DNA from: Welwitschia mirabilis | Lineage: Eukaryota > Gnetophyta > Gnetopsida > Welwitschiales | DNA length: 64,000 nucleotides | NCBI GenBank assembly: GCA_051453625.1 | Contig: JBOZIK010000001.1 | Span: forward strand, 250,254,806-250,318,805 | Direction of reading: 5' to 3' | In this document: positions 25,201-36,010 of the stretch, piece by piece | Numbering within the stretch: the stretch's first letter is position 1 | How the letters are laid out: every line of letters starts with the position of its first letter | Notes under the pieces: model-generated | The model's database searches: none | What the model saw: only the letters and a program-made list of their open reading frames with translations | What the model was told of the DNA's origin: nothing | Program-made: the position numbers and the translations under genes

Positions 25201-25367
25201 GTATCCCACTAGAATGAATATGCACATACACTACTACATTCCTTAAAAGAAATGCACAATAATGGTAATTTTGATGCCAAAAAAAGTACCCATAATGAGT
25301 CCCTTGCAATAGCTTCATATAAGAATTTAAGTAGAAATTCATTCCCAAAGACTTCATTAGAGATCAA
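22236..25367. repeat. 3.1-kb direct duplication, copy 2
   Basis: The second copy of 19,020-22,135 starts immediately after the gap at the equivalent of position 19,020. Base differences are mostly transitions, with small indels. Confidence 0.9.
22808..24575. repeat. Hierarchical tandem array in copy 2
   Basis: It has the same three-level structure as in copy 1: 20-bp monomers, about 151-bp units, and a unit of about 893 bp occurring twice (ACTTCATGTTCT at about 22,928 and the related AATTCATATTCT at 23,821). Frames at 23,003-23,260 and 23,896-24,123 are translations of the array. Confidence 0.92.
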
Positions 25368-25760
25368 ATGATAGAATCCCAACTCCTCTGTTTTATAAAA
25401 TGCCCACTTGATAAATACTAATCTAAATTTTAATGCTTAATAAAATATTAGAAGAACTTCTCTGAGAAGTAGTTAATCAACAATTTTATTGGCACCTTAC
25501 CACCCAAACTTAGAAGCATCCTTTATACACTAAAAATTAAATCAACTGAAAATGCCTATCAGAAAATGAAACATTACCTTCAAAGGTAGGAAAATTGATG
25601 GAACAAGTTCCACAATTCACAATTGAATAGATCCAACATGACAAACATACCACTAGCATGTGAAACATTTAGAACTAATATTACCTATCATGAATTCCAC
25701 AAGAAAGATGAAATTGTTAGAAATTCTCTATCCAAATCTCAAGGACCAAAATTTTCTTAG
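24796..25760 (+). pseudogene. Ty3/gypsy gag remnant, copy 2
   Basis: It parallels the copy 1 remnant but continues further right because no gap cuts it. The ATG at 24,796 opens MKEVVNGRIDEIE before a stop. The IENYFDL...VPLE-type motif follows near 25,165-25,215. Beyond 25,370 the region continues with broken frames for about 400 bp and no recognisable zinc knuckle or protease. Stops are again mostly TAG and TAA at likely Gln codons. Confidence 0.6.
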
Positions 25761-25949
25761 AATAGCTAGCCTCAAGCCTTACAAAATTTAGAGCACTAAT
25801 ATGAAAAAGATTTTATCCCACTATTCAAATAGGAATTATTCATTACTAGTATTTTATCTTCGAATTAGATTATCAAAATTCATATTTATTGGAATTGAAT
25901 GCTATTTCATGCATCATTTATTATTGTAAGTTGAGTTCATATTACTAAA

Positions 25950-26300
25950 ATTATATTTTATGTATTTTAAATATCAATTTTTATTATTAATTCTTAGTTA
26001 GTTTTATTTTCTTTATTTCTATAAATTAGTATGAGTTCTCTTGTTCTTTGTTTAGCTGAAGCTTACTTTTCTATAAAAGTGAAGCATAATTTATGAAATA
26101 TAAAACTCATGAAATACTAAATAGAAATTTTTGAAATTCTTTATGTAGGTTGAAAATAATATTTAAAATTTAAAATTTTTAAGATAGTAAATTTTTTTAA
26201 GAGTAAAATAATTTTTAAATTTTATTTTATGAAAGTAAGTCAAAATTTAGAAGTAGAAAATAACAAGTAAAAAGTCATAGTTTGTAGAATTTAGAAAAAT
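25950..26300. repeat. Dispersed repeat shared with 2,460-2,800
   Basis: Both contain TTTCTATAAA(C/T)TAGTATGA followed by TCTCTTGT and, further on, AAGTAGAAAATA. They are in the same orientation and probably a shared LTR piece. Confidence 0.6.
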
Positions 26301-26613
26301 TACTAATAATAAATTAAATGCCTCAATGTTGTGGTGTGTATTTGTGAAAGTTATTAAGTTTAGAAAGATTTTGTCATTCATAAAATAAATAGATATCTTA
26401 CATAATACAACACACTAGTATAAGTGAGAGTCGATTCAAAACATCGTATTCACATTAAAGACTATGAGATAAGACTCAAGTTGCTTTAAAAAATGGAATA
26501 TGAACCATAAATAAATAATAATGCAATGAAATAAAGGAATGCAATGCAAATGCAAAGTGCAACTAATCTAGATGAATGCAAAATGAACTAACACTACTTG
26601 CTTTCAGCCTTAA

Positions 26614-26682
26614 NNNNNNNNNNNNNNNNNNNNNNNNNNNNNNNNNNNNNNNNNNNNNNNNNNNNNNNNNNNNNNNNNNNNN
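26614..26682. other. Assembly gap, 69 N
   Basis: The only sizeable gap that is not exactly 100 N, so it may be an estimated-length gap. Confidence 0.99.
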
Positions 26683-27036
26683 AGGGTTATCAAAGAAACT
26701 AACATGCAAATATAAAAAAAAAACAAAGTTTATATTAAAAAACACTAACAAGCATCTTAGTTACAAAATAATCGGGTCTCAATGGAGGATACATAGTCCT
26801 TCATTAAATGCACTTTTTTTTTGCAACATTCAAGATGGATCTCTCACCCTTTAATATCTTGGCATAAGAATTTCTGATGTAATGAAGATAGGAAGGAGAG
26901 TCAAGAAGGGATTTATTTATAACAACTTTTAAAAAAAAATAACAAATAGAAGGAAGATGTAGGTGCATTCATTTATAGATTAAAAAAGGATAAAACAGTC
27001 AAGGGTTAGCTTTTAAAGTTAATTATATATCAGTTT

Positions 27037-27075
27037 CATCTTGCTAGCGTGTTTGGATGATTAGGTGGATGACAG
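27037..27075. repeat. Hairpin motif copy 1
   Basis: CATCTTGCTAG... pairs imperfectly with ...GATTAGGTGGATGACAG. It is the first of two units about 102 bp apart in this LTR. Confidence 0.5.
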
Positions 27076-27138
27076 ATTTCATAAAATTTAAATTAATAAG
27101 TAATTCATTAGACAATTCAGTAGTCCATGTCGCTTGTC

Positions 27139-27178
27139 GTCATCTTCCCTATCATCTGGATGATAAGGAGGATGATAG
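27139..27178. repeat. Hairpin motif copy 2 (best preserved)
   Basis: Left arm CATCTTCCCTATCATC and right arm GATGATAAGGAGGATG pair over 16 bases with two G-T or mismatched positions, and a short TG loop lies between. Confidence 0.8.
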
Positions 27179-27673
27179 TCTTCTTTAATCACTTTCTTGA
27201 GGAGAAACTAAGAATTTTCATTAATAATCCTCTTTCAAATATTTATGTGTCAAAATGTGTCTTAATTACATCAAATCTAGGTAAAAACTACACTTTTCTG
27301 ATATTTCCTATTGTATCTCCAAAATCCTCAGAATTGCAAATAAACCTATGTAAAAGTCCTGTAAAACAACTTATAAAACTCCATCAAATAACCACAAATT
27401 AGTAGTGCAACATAGCCCTCCACTTAGCATTTGTCAGTCCTTAACAAGACTAATCATATCATTCTTTTCCTTACATGATCTAAAATATAGCTACAAGAAA
27501 ACTATGTGAGAGTGATATTGTGCTCCTATTAGATAAAGTCCATGACATTTTATTCAAGTAACATGAAATCATATCCAAATAGCTTATCATAAATATGTAT
27601 CATGAAAGCTCAAAAATGATCCATCTAAATTTATAATTTTTTTCTAATATCTCAAAATAATCTCAAAGAGGTG

Positions 27674-27690
27674 CCTCCCTCCTCTAACAA
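27674..27690 (-). other. Candidate polypurine tract of E1
   Basis: The minus strand reads TTAGAGGAGGGAGGC near here, followed by ACCTCTTTGAG. It is purine-rich and at the border between LTR-like and internal-like homology. The boundary is not sharp. Confidence 0.35.
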
Positions 27691-27740
27691 ACATGTGAAG
27701 CAAGACATCCCAGATTGTAATAGATTAAAAGGATGCTTTT

Positions 27741-27767
27741 CATCCTATCTATTTTGGGGATGATAGA
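27741..27767. repeat. Hairpin motif copy 3
   Basis: CATCCTATCTATTTTGGGGATGATAG. A small perfect stem GGATG-CTTTT-CATCC at 27,731-27,745 overlaps its left arm. Confidence 0.55.
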
Positions 27768-28880
27768 CATGTAATAATAGTATTTAAGTAAGATTTTTAG
27801 ATAGATAGAAAAATCCAAAAAAAGTCAAAAAACAAGAAAGCAGTTGAAAATCAGTAAAAGAGTAGAAAGAATATAGAAAGTAGAAAAATATCCTAAAAAA
27901 CATGATCATGATGGAAAGAAACATAAAAAGGGTGTTAAAGAGAAGAAAATGCACCAAGTAAAAGGATTAAATGCTCAAAATAACTCATCAATATGCCCTA
28001 AACTTAATGAACATTCAAGATTATATAAGTGGATGTATGTAAAAGAAAAAGCAAAGAAATGGAAAAACCATTAGCATAAAATAAAAGAAACACATCAATC
28101 AAAGTGAAAGGAATGTATTAATTTAAAGTGCTTAAAAGAAAAATAACCTTTACAAATAAAAAGTATAAGTAAAAATAAAAGACAATCAATAAACCACCAA
28201 ATGATTAAGTCCTAATTATTATGTGGAAAAAGATATGAAAATGACTTTAAAAATCCAAACAAAACAACTAAGGAAAACATAATGAAAATGGACAACTAGA
28301 AAAATTGAAAAAAAATGTTGACGTACTTGAAATTCCACCCTAGTAAAGTCCCTTGGTAAAAATTATAAAATCACCAAGTAATGATGCATGACATAATGCA
28401 AAAACTCATAAAGTTTCACTCGAATAGGTAATGATTATGACAAAACCAAGTATATCTAATATTTTCAATGAAAAAATGATAAGATCAAAAGATTCTTAGA
28501 AATGAACTCATCTATTCATACCCTAAAACAATACCAAAATCTAAAAAATTAAACTGATCATCTAAAAGTACTATATGCAAAATGAGTCTAGAAAATAAGA
28601 AATGCCTCTAATGATATCAAGAACATCACTAATCCCATATTCTCTAAGTCAAATTATTTTTCCATGATGAAGGGAGTGCAACCACTATCAGAGGAGTAAG
28701 AACCTACATAGCATAACCAATTAACCCCTGAGTAAAGTTCTTATAGCTATCATAGCACACTATAAAAGGCTACTCTTGGAAAAATTTACCCCAGTGCACC
28801 TGTAGTAGGAAATCATGGTGACCATGGTTTCAGTTCAGATATGAAAGGCCATGGTAATTATTTCTTTTTTTATTGTTTTA

Positions 28881-28913
28881 TTCTTCTTCTTCTTCTCCTT
28901 CTCCTCCTCCTCC
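28881..28913. repeat. CTT/CTC microsatellite
   Basis: A run of TTC units passing into TCC units, flanked by poly-T. Confidence 0.9.
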
Positions 28914-29837
28914 TTTTTTTGTTTATAAAAAGAGTAATTCCATATGACTAAGTACTCATAAGATAAGGATGAAGTAATGAAATGAAAAATAAGGAAGAAC
29001 ACCCCTAAATAACTAAAGACTTACATCATTAAGAGAGAGCAAAAGAAACCAAGGCACTTTCCTTCAAAATGAAGTTCATAAATGTATGCATGTCTTAAGA
29101 TTTGGTGAATCCAATCTTATCACTTAGCATTTTCAAGTAAAATATTTACTAGTCATAGTAACTACATAAAGTAAAACATTATTTAAGTTAAAGATGTTCA
29201 AGTAATAACATGATGTCTACCAAAATAATAAGCTAAGGAAGAATTGAAATAGTGATAGGAGGAAAATACAAGACAAGTGCTTCTATCATATTCAAGGTTT
29301 AATTGATAGATATTTCAATGATTTTTAACCTTTTATCCATTAACTTCTAAATTTACCAAATATTCAAAGTCAAAGTTTCAATTGAGACATTTTGAAATTT
29401 TACTTTTTCTAAAAAATAAGAACCTAGTCATTAAGAGGTTTAATTAGTTATGTAAAAGGTGCATTTAGGTATTGCACTTTTTAGAAAAATAAGGACCAAA
29501 CCAAATAGAAATTAATTAATAAAACATAAAAGGTATACAATCATTTTGGAGTAAAATCAATTAGAGGAAAACAGAGTAAAATGATAAAACTTTAATAGCA
29601 CAAATTTCAGAATCCAAATAAGAGATAAAGAAGTGATAAATTTCATTAACAAATACTCTCTTATTACAAAATTATAAATCATGAGTATCATTATATAATT
29701 CATTCAAGGCATAACTTAGAGAATGAATCCAAGACATTTTTAAGGGATTTTGAGGATTTTTTTAATAAGATTAAAAGGTTCCTTAATATTCAACTTTAAG
29801 AATGTGTTATCATCAAGAAGATAATGTTAATTCTAAT

Positions 29838-31140
29838 TTAAAATTTAAATATATTCCAAGTTAAACTTTTGAAAAGGATAATCATCAAAAGCACAAGATA
29901 AAGTGAACTTTCTAGAAAAAGAAAGGATATTACTTGAAGCATCACATGGATTTTTAAAAGAAGAAGATTGAGAAATAAGATAAATAAACTCTTCAAAATT
30001 ATGAGTTTCATCAAAGTCAAGAAAAGGAACATGGCTTTGAAAATTATATGAAGGTTAAATTGGAAGAGATGGAGGAAGGATATAATTATCAAGATGATAA
30101 GGTAATGTAAAAGTAAAAGTAGAAGTGGAAGAAAGAATGTGATTTGAAGTTGTACATGAAGGCATAGGTAGAGAGGATGTAGAATTATGGGTAGAAGAAA
30201 TAAGTATATCCTATATGAAGTTTGAAAAAACCTTTATGGCTCCTTCATTATGGTTAATTTCTTCATTGTTGTCTTTATCATTATTTCATTAGGTTGTTTC
30301 TTCACTTTCCTTATCATTTTTTGTGACTAAATCTTCCTTTTCTTATTAGATATTGCTTTCATTCTCTAAATTATGAGATTTATCAAAAAGCTTATCAATA
30401 AAAATAAAATCATCATCTTCATCATTGATTAAAAATATTTTATATTCTTCATGAATGGATTTCTCATCTAGATTATCTGGTAGTAAATGGATGACATACA
30501 TGTAATCTAATTCCTCAATATCATCATCTAATAAATGGTCATACTTTTCGTGATCATTTAAATATTGAGTTGTGTTATTATTATCTACCATTTTCCTATC
30601 TCCTAATGAGTAGAATGTTCAAATTTAATCCAAAATTTCATCTTATTTTTGGAAGCAAAAATAATTATTATTTATATCTAAGTTCTCTTCATTTATGATG
30701 AAGTAGGATAGTTTTGAGGATGTTGTGTTGTAAAAGAACCTTAAAATTGTAATAGTATTTGCTGCAATATTTCAACTAAATTTTCTATATTTTTTTTGAT
30801 GTTTTCTTTTTTTTTTTCATTTTGTCAATCATTTCTTTTGACATATCATTTTCTTCCTCATAGTAGGTCATGGAAGATGGTTCTTCTTCATCATAATGCA
30901 TGGGAGATGATTGGGATTGACAAAACTGATTATAGGAAGTTTGTCTAAATTAGGTGGAATCCCTAAAATCTGGAGAATCTTCATTATCATTTCTATATAA
31001 GTTTTAAAAAGAATAGGAAAAAAAATGAAAACGTTAAAAAGAGGAAGTAACCCAATTCCTACTCTCAACATCATTTTGTATTTTTCTCCCTCTTTCTGCA
31101 AATGTTTCTCAAAGTGTTTTCTTACTATTATCCTCAAAAC
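29838..31140 (-). pseudogene. Decayed coding region of E1, function unknown
   Basis: Read from 31,140 down to 29,838 there are several open pieces. 30,868-31,137 (89 codons) begins with a basic, possibly helical stretch RKHFEKHLQKEGEKYKMM. 30,346-30,591 (81 codons) is very acidic (DDDIEELDYMY, INDEDDDF). A third piece in the frame covering 29,840-30,110 has PFLDFDETHNFEEF and PCDASSNILSFSRKF. The acidic and serine-rich composition resembles the spacer after the protease in the related minus-strand fragments (for example 43,497-43,841). I cannot name a domain. Lying between the 5' primer site and the 3' LTR with only about 1.3 kb of coding sequence, it suggests a non-autonomous or internally deleted element. 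Confidence 0.45.
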
Positions 31141-31431
31141 TTTTTAAGTTTCATCTTCTTCCAGAAAGAATTTTTCTAATGGACCTTTTATCACTATTCA
31201 TTAAAGTAATTAAGAATAATGAAACAACAGAATTTTATTTCAAGATGGTAAGGAAGATAAGTACACAATGAACATCAAGTTATTCTCTTTTTAGGGTTTC
31301 ATATTTTTATCAAAATTGTTGTGTGTAATGGCTATTATTTTAATTATTATAAAAATAACTAACAGAATGAATATAGAGAAAAGGAAAAACTGTAGAATAG
31401 AAGAATGTATTGCAAAAAATAAAATTAACCA

Positions 31432-31471
31432 CTATCATCCTATGTTTCTTGAGGATGACAGTGGAGATGAT
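31432..31471. repeat. Hairpin motif copy 4
   Basis: CTATCATCCTATG... pairs with ...GAGGATGACAGTGG, followed by AGATGATG. Confidence 0.6.
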
Positions 31472-31541
31472 GTATTATTATGATATAAAACTATAAATTT
31501 AAAACCAAAAAAAATTACAAAAAAAAAATTAGAAATATAAA

Positions 31542-31581
31542 TTATCATCCTCAGTGTCATGGGAATGATAGGGGGAACAAT
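31542..31581. repeat. Hairpin motif copy 5
   Basis: TATCATCCTCAGTGTCATG followed by GGAATGATAGGGGGAACAA, 110 bp after copy 4. Confidence 0.6.
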
Positions 31582-31728
31582 AGTACTAAACTATGTAAAA
31601 AAATTACAAAAATAAACCTACTAAACTATAAATAAAAATATAGCACTATTTTAAATAAATAACTTGAACTAAAATTCAAGGTACTTATCTAGATAGTAAT
31701 AATCCTATAGCCCCTTGTGACCATCCTT

Positions 31729-31741
31729 GGTAATGACACCA
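31729..31741 (-). other. Primer binding site, Asp tRNA type, decayed
   Basis: On the minus strand this reads TGGTGTCATTACC, continuing AAGGAT. The Athila-type site complementary to Asp tRNA is TGGCGCCGTTGCC, continuing GGGGAT. Every difference is a C-to-T or G-to-A transition. It lies at the edge of the LTR-like block to its right, which fits a minus-strand element. Confidence 0.7.
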
Positions 31742-32608
31742 CAATATTACAATTATGAATTTATGCAATCTTTAAGTCCTTTAAGCAAAACCTATAAATC
31801 ACAATGTTTACAGAAAACACACACTAGTATAAATGGGAGATAATTCAATCAAAATCAATTAAATACACTAGGCTAAAAGTTACAGAATTGATTTTCAAAA
31901 GCATTTTTTATCTTTTCTATTTCAATAATAAAAGTAAACAATATGATAATATCATGTAATGATGAATGAAGATGGAATGCAGGGGATGAAAATGGAAATG
32001 AGGTGGATTCTATTTTGGACGCTAGTCCTCCTATCACAAGAACTATTTTTGTATAACTTAGATCAACTAGGAAGAGATCGATTACTTGTTTTGAGTTAGC
32101 ATAAACTATAAGAATTACCAAATATAATATGGATAGTGAAATATGAAATTGGAATAAAATAGTAGTACAAATCTAAACTAGTGAGATCAACCTTGGTAAA
32201 GGTTGCTCTTATGATCTAAATAAATTATATAACTATTACTACCTATAATCAACTTAAACCATAAGGGATATAAATAAAATTGTAGTGAAAAGAGTAATTG
32301 AATTGATCATGAAACTTTTACATCCACTTACAGCAAAGTAGTAGTACCTCAATGGAGGATACTTATCCTAATACTAAGGTAATTTCTCTCTGTAGCTATT
32401 GGATGGACATCTTATCCTTTAATCTTTCATCATAAGAACATCAAGTATAATAGATGAATTAGAAGTGAGGAAAAGAGAGGTAGCTATATTTTTTCATTAA
32501 AGTTCTAGATCCATAACCCTAGAAGTTGGAGAAAAAGTCCTAGTAGCCTAGGTAAGGTACATGATTCCATTACAGGATAATTCAGTTGTACATATATAAA
32601 ATAGTTTT

Positions 32609-32637
32609 CATCTTGACTGCTGTGGGGGTGACACTAG
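32609..32637. repeat. Hairpin motif copy 6 (weak)
   Basis: CATCTTGACTGCTGTGGGGGTGACACTAG; the arms are poorly preserved. It is placed by spacing and by likeness to 27,037. Confidence 0.4.
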
Positions 32638-32711
32638 AAACAAAGCCTTATAACAATAGATAATTCATTAGCTTTTGGCTTCACAATTGGCTCTTCAGTT
32701 GACTTCAAATG

Positions 32712-32755
32712 TGTCATCATTCCTCATGTCATGGGAACAACACTAGGGATGACAC
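32712..32755. repeat. Hairpin motif copy 7
   Basis: TGTCATCATTCCTCATGTC, then ATGGGAACAACACTAGG, then GATGACAC. Confidence 0.5.
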
Positions 32756-32827
32756 CTCCTTAGAAAAGGATGGTCATTGACTTCAAGATCCAGTCCACAT
32801 TATTGTTATAATAAGCTAATATAGTGC

Positions 32828-32865
32828 TATCATCCTATCTATCGTGGAAATGATAGTGGAAATGA
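32828..32865. repeat. Hairpin motif copy 8
   Basis: CTATCATCCTATCTATCG, then TGGAAATGATAGTGG. Confidence 0.6.
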
Positions 32866-33300
32866 AAACCTTATAAATCTCTCTAGCTAAAGAAAATCAA
32901 CCTTCTTTATCATTAACCTTCTTTTAACACACTAAGTACTAGAACATGCCCAAAATCTCTCTAAATATATCAACAATTATGTGTTTTCGTAATCATTTCA
33001 TCAACTTTTTATAATCATCAAAATTGCCTCTAAATGTGTATAAATGTCTTGCAAAAGTAATCCAAATACACTATCAAATTCCTATAAATTGGCATTGTAA
33101 TAGTGCAATTTTAATGGATAGCACTTTTGATGAGAATAAGAAATCAAAGCATAAAAACAAAAAAATTTAAAATAAGATAAATCACTTATTTCTAATTAAC
33201 CATAATTCATCCTTAATAAGATATGTTTATAGTAATTCATCCCAATCGAAAATGATCTATAATAGGATAATACCCAAATAATTCTCTCTCATAAAAAGAT

Positions 33301-35036
33301 AATTTTAAACTAGAAACCCATCATGATCACATTATGTTAAACAATATGTTCAAATCCATTTTAATTGAATAATGTCAAATTCCAAGGTATCCATAAATAT
33401 TTTTAAAAAAACAAGAGAAAAATTTCACACTATGTTCTCCTTGGTTATCATTTTATTATTGATATTTTAAATGTCATATTTAACAGTTATCTTTACAATT
33501 TTGCATCTTTACTAGAGTTTCAAAATTGCAAAAGTCAATCCTTAAAGCTAATTATTTCTTCCTTTAGAAAACATGAATAAACTATTCAAGTAGTATTTTA
33601 GTTAAAGATATAAGTGATAAGGTAAATAATGAAGCCATTTTCAAAGAATTTCATTATGTTTTATGCACTCAAGGATATCGAAGTCATACCTAAGATAAAG
33701 TCTATTGGAAATGATATAATTAGTTTTTAAAATTTGTGAATCTTAAATTACTTTATCAAGCCTTTTTAACACCATATGGAAGAAGCTTGTGAGGGGTCTT
33801 AAATTTTGGAACCCCTTCTAGAAGCAATTCTGCATCTTAATTAGTGGTTAATATCTCTCCTCTAATTAATAAATTGTGAAATGAGTCCTTCTAGAATGCT
33901 ATTGATTTCTCATTTTAAATTAACTAAAACATAAATATGTTTGCCTTACAGCTTAGATGTAGGCACAAACTTTCATAAACTAGCTATAACCTATCCAAAG
34001 AAAATATGTAAGAGCTCTTAAATTACTTGAAAAAATAATAAAAAATACATAATTAAATTCTATTAAAGATAGATTGATATGAGTCACTAAGTTAAACATA
34101 TAGATATTCCAAAATTTCTATTATAGACAAATTGTAAAATTAGACACAAACATCAAGGCATTACTATAGAATATAAGCTAAGGATCACTTATTGTATAAT
34201 CCTATCTGTAACCTCCACATTATAAAGGTAAAGCTTCTCAAACATTATAAAAATAAATTTAACTATTAGAACAAAATCAATTACGTATAGTAGAAAGATC
34301 CTTAAAGAGATTGATTGCTCAGTATTTATGTTTTTTTAAGAACATACCTGATATAATATCAATGATTTCATGACTACAATTAATTAAAAACTATCCTTTT
34401 TACTGATATTCTTCTAATGTTCTCAATTTTTTTGCATTTCTCATCATTGTTAGGTTTACTAAGTTTTCCAACACTTACTAACTTATTCTCCGGGATGAAA
34501 AATCAAAAGTAAGAATGCATAAAAATGTAAACCCTAAATATCATAATGTTGGTTTATAAACTTGCTTATTTAGTCCTAAATCAATAAAAAACTATTGAAA
34601 TGCATAGAATCATTAAACATAAAACATAAAAAGATGATCATGGCAATGATAACCTTTTCCTTTAAAATAAATATCTTTATGAAAATTCATTATCATTTTA
34701 ATTCATATAAAAATGTTCTAATAATAGATTCTTGGATGTGATTCCTAAGATTCCATGAATATTGTATCATTATAAATAATATAAATCATTTAAAATTATT
34801 TAAACATAGAAGTTTCCTAGTATAAAGCTTTACTTAAAATTCATCAATTTTAGAAACTGTATAAAGATCTAGATCCAAGTAAACTAAGAAAATCTGAACC
34901 CTTGTCCTCGATTCCAAACCAAACTAGATACTGTTCAAACAAAAATGAGTTAAATTATAGTGATTAAAAATGCATGCATTAATAGAAGATTAGTGCATAT
35001 TAGCGAATCAAACTAATTCAACAAAAAAGTATGATA
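33301..35036. other. AT-rich DNA, unassigned
   Basis: No coding signal or repeat that I can support. It may include the end of an LTR. Confidence 0.35.
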
Positions 35037-35136
35037 NNNNNNNNNNNNNNNNNNNNNNNNNNNNNNNNNNNNNNNNNNNNNNNNNNNNNNNNNNNNNNNN
35101 NNNNNNNNNNNNNNNNNNNNNNNNNNNNNNNNNNNN
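35037..35136. other. Assembly gap, 100 N
   Basis: The sequence to its right starts inside an LTR-like block homologous to 26,809 onward. Confidence 0.99.
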
Positions 35137-35365
35137 ATGCATTTTTTTTTTTTCAACATTCAAGATGGACCTCCCACTCTTCAATCTCTTATCACAAGAA
35201 TTTCTAATGTAATGAAGATGAGAAGGAGAATCAAGGGGGGGATTTATTTATAACAACTTTTAACAAAAAACAACAAACAGAAGGCATAGGTAGGTGCACT
35301 CTTTTATGGATAAAAAATGGATAAAATAGTTAAGGGTTATCTTTTAGAGTCACTTATATGTCAGT

Positions 35366-35404
35366 TTCATCTTGCTAGGTTGTTTGGATGATTAGGTAGA
35401 TGAC
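35366..35404. repeat. Hairpin motif copy 9
   Basis: It corresponds to copy 1: CATCTTGCTAGG... with ...GATTAGGTAGATGACAG. Confidence 0.5.
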
Positions 35405-35469
35405 AGATCTTCATAAAGTTAAATTAATAAGTAATTCATTAGACAATTCAGTAGTCCATATCACCTGTA

Positions 35470-35509
35470 GTCATCCTACCTATCATCTAGATGACAAGGG
35501 GCATGATAG
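35470..35509. repeat. Hairpin motif copy 10
   Basis: It corresponds to copy 2: GTCATCCTACCTATCATC, then TAGATGACAAGGGGCATGA. Confidence 0.7.
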
Positions 35510-35983
35510 TCTTCTTCAATCACTTTCTTGAGGAGAAACTTAGCATTTTTATTAATAATCCTCTTTCAAATATTTGTGTGTCAGAATGTGTTTTAAGTAC
35601 ATCAAATCTAGGTAAAAACTACACTTTTCTAATATTTCCTATTGTATCTTCAAAATCCTCAGAATTACATGTAAACCTATGTAAAAGTCCTGTAAAATAA
35701 CTTATAGAACTCCATCAATAACCACAAATTAGTAGCGCAACATAGCCCTCCACTTAGCATTTGTCAGTCTTTGACAAAACCAAACAAAAAAATCATAATT
35801 ATGAGGCAATTTGATTTTCAAAAGGTAAATCTAAAAGTCATAAAATAGGCTCATAAAACATATCACATAGATACATATTAAGTAATGCATAATGTGTATG
35901 AAAATTTTGAAAATTTTATCTCATGAAAGATCTTATTTAAGTTAAATTTTTTTGAAAATGGAACATGAAACTGGGTCTCTGCA

Positions 35984-36010
35984 CCCCCCCCCCCCCCAAC
36001 TCTCCTCCCA
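35984..36010 (-). other. Candidate polypurine tract with G14 run
   Basis: The plus strand has 14 C at 35,984-35,997 followed by AACTCTCCTCCC. The minus strand is therefore GGGAGGAGAGTT then G14 then TG. A purine block ending directly before TG fits the 3' LTR priming site of a minus-strand element. The long G run may also be a sequencing artefact. Confidence 0.5.

Larger units (their letters stand above)
26322..27672 (-). mobile_element. 3' LTR of Athila-like element E1 (minus strand)
   Basis: This region shares blocks in order with 31,742-33,150 and, in its right part, with 35,137-35,780. The blocks are the ACACACTAGTATAA segment (26,411 and 31,825), CTCAATGGAGGATAC (26,778 and 32,348) and the AGTGCAA...TAGCA(T/C)TT segment (27,404 and 33,100). 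Its right limit is set by a purine-rich minus-strand tract at about 27,674-27,690 and is approximate. It contains two hairpin motifs and a 69-N gap. It is oriented minus because the primer site of the same element lies at 31,729. Confidence 0.55.
27691..29837 (-). mobile_element. Internal 3' non-coding region of E1
   Basis: Two stretches match the region left of the protease at 38.2 kb. 28,290-28,860 matches 36,430-36,930 (AATGCCTCTAATGA, then CACTAATCCCA, TCCATGATGA, GTGCAACCA). 29,050-29,620 matches 37,080-37,900. No coding signal is visible. This is the sequence between the coding part and the 3' LTR of the minus-strand element. Confidence 0.5.
31742..33300 (-). mobile_element. 5' LTR of Athila-like element E1 (minus strand)
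   Basis: It shares ordered blocks with 26,322-27,672 (see there) and adjoins the Asp-tRNA primer site. It has three hairpin-bearing units (32,609, 32,712, 32,828) where the other LTRs show two. The right end is not defined. Confidence 0.55.
35137..35983 (-). mobile_element. 3' LTR of Athila-like element E2 (partial, minus strand)
   Basis: 35,137-35,780 matches 26,809-27,440 closely (TTCAACATTCAAGATGGA, TAATTCATTAGACAATTC, CTCCACTTAGCATTTGTC). On the minus strand an LTR starting TGCAGAGACC at 35,983 would follow the purine tract at 35,984-36,010. The left end is lost in the gap. Confidence 0.6.

Noticed and set aside
28881-28913. CTT/CTC run as a coding low-complexity stretch or polypyrimidine signal
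   Set aside because: It is a plain microsatellite with no supporting context.
30346-30591. Acidic 81-codon frame as a host regulatory protein
   Set aside because: It lies between the primer site and 3' LTR of E1 on the same strand and its composition matches the spacer of related retroelement fragments.
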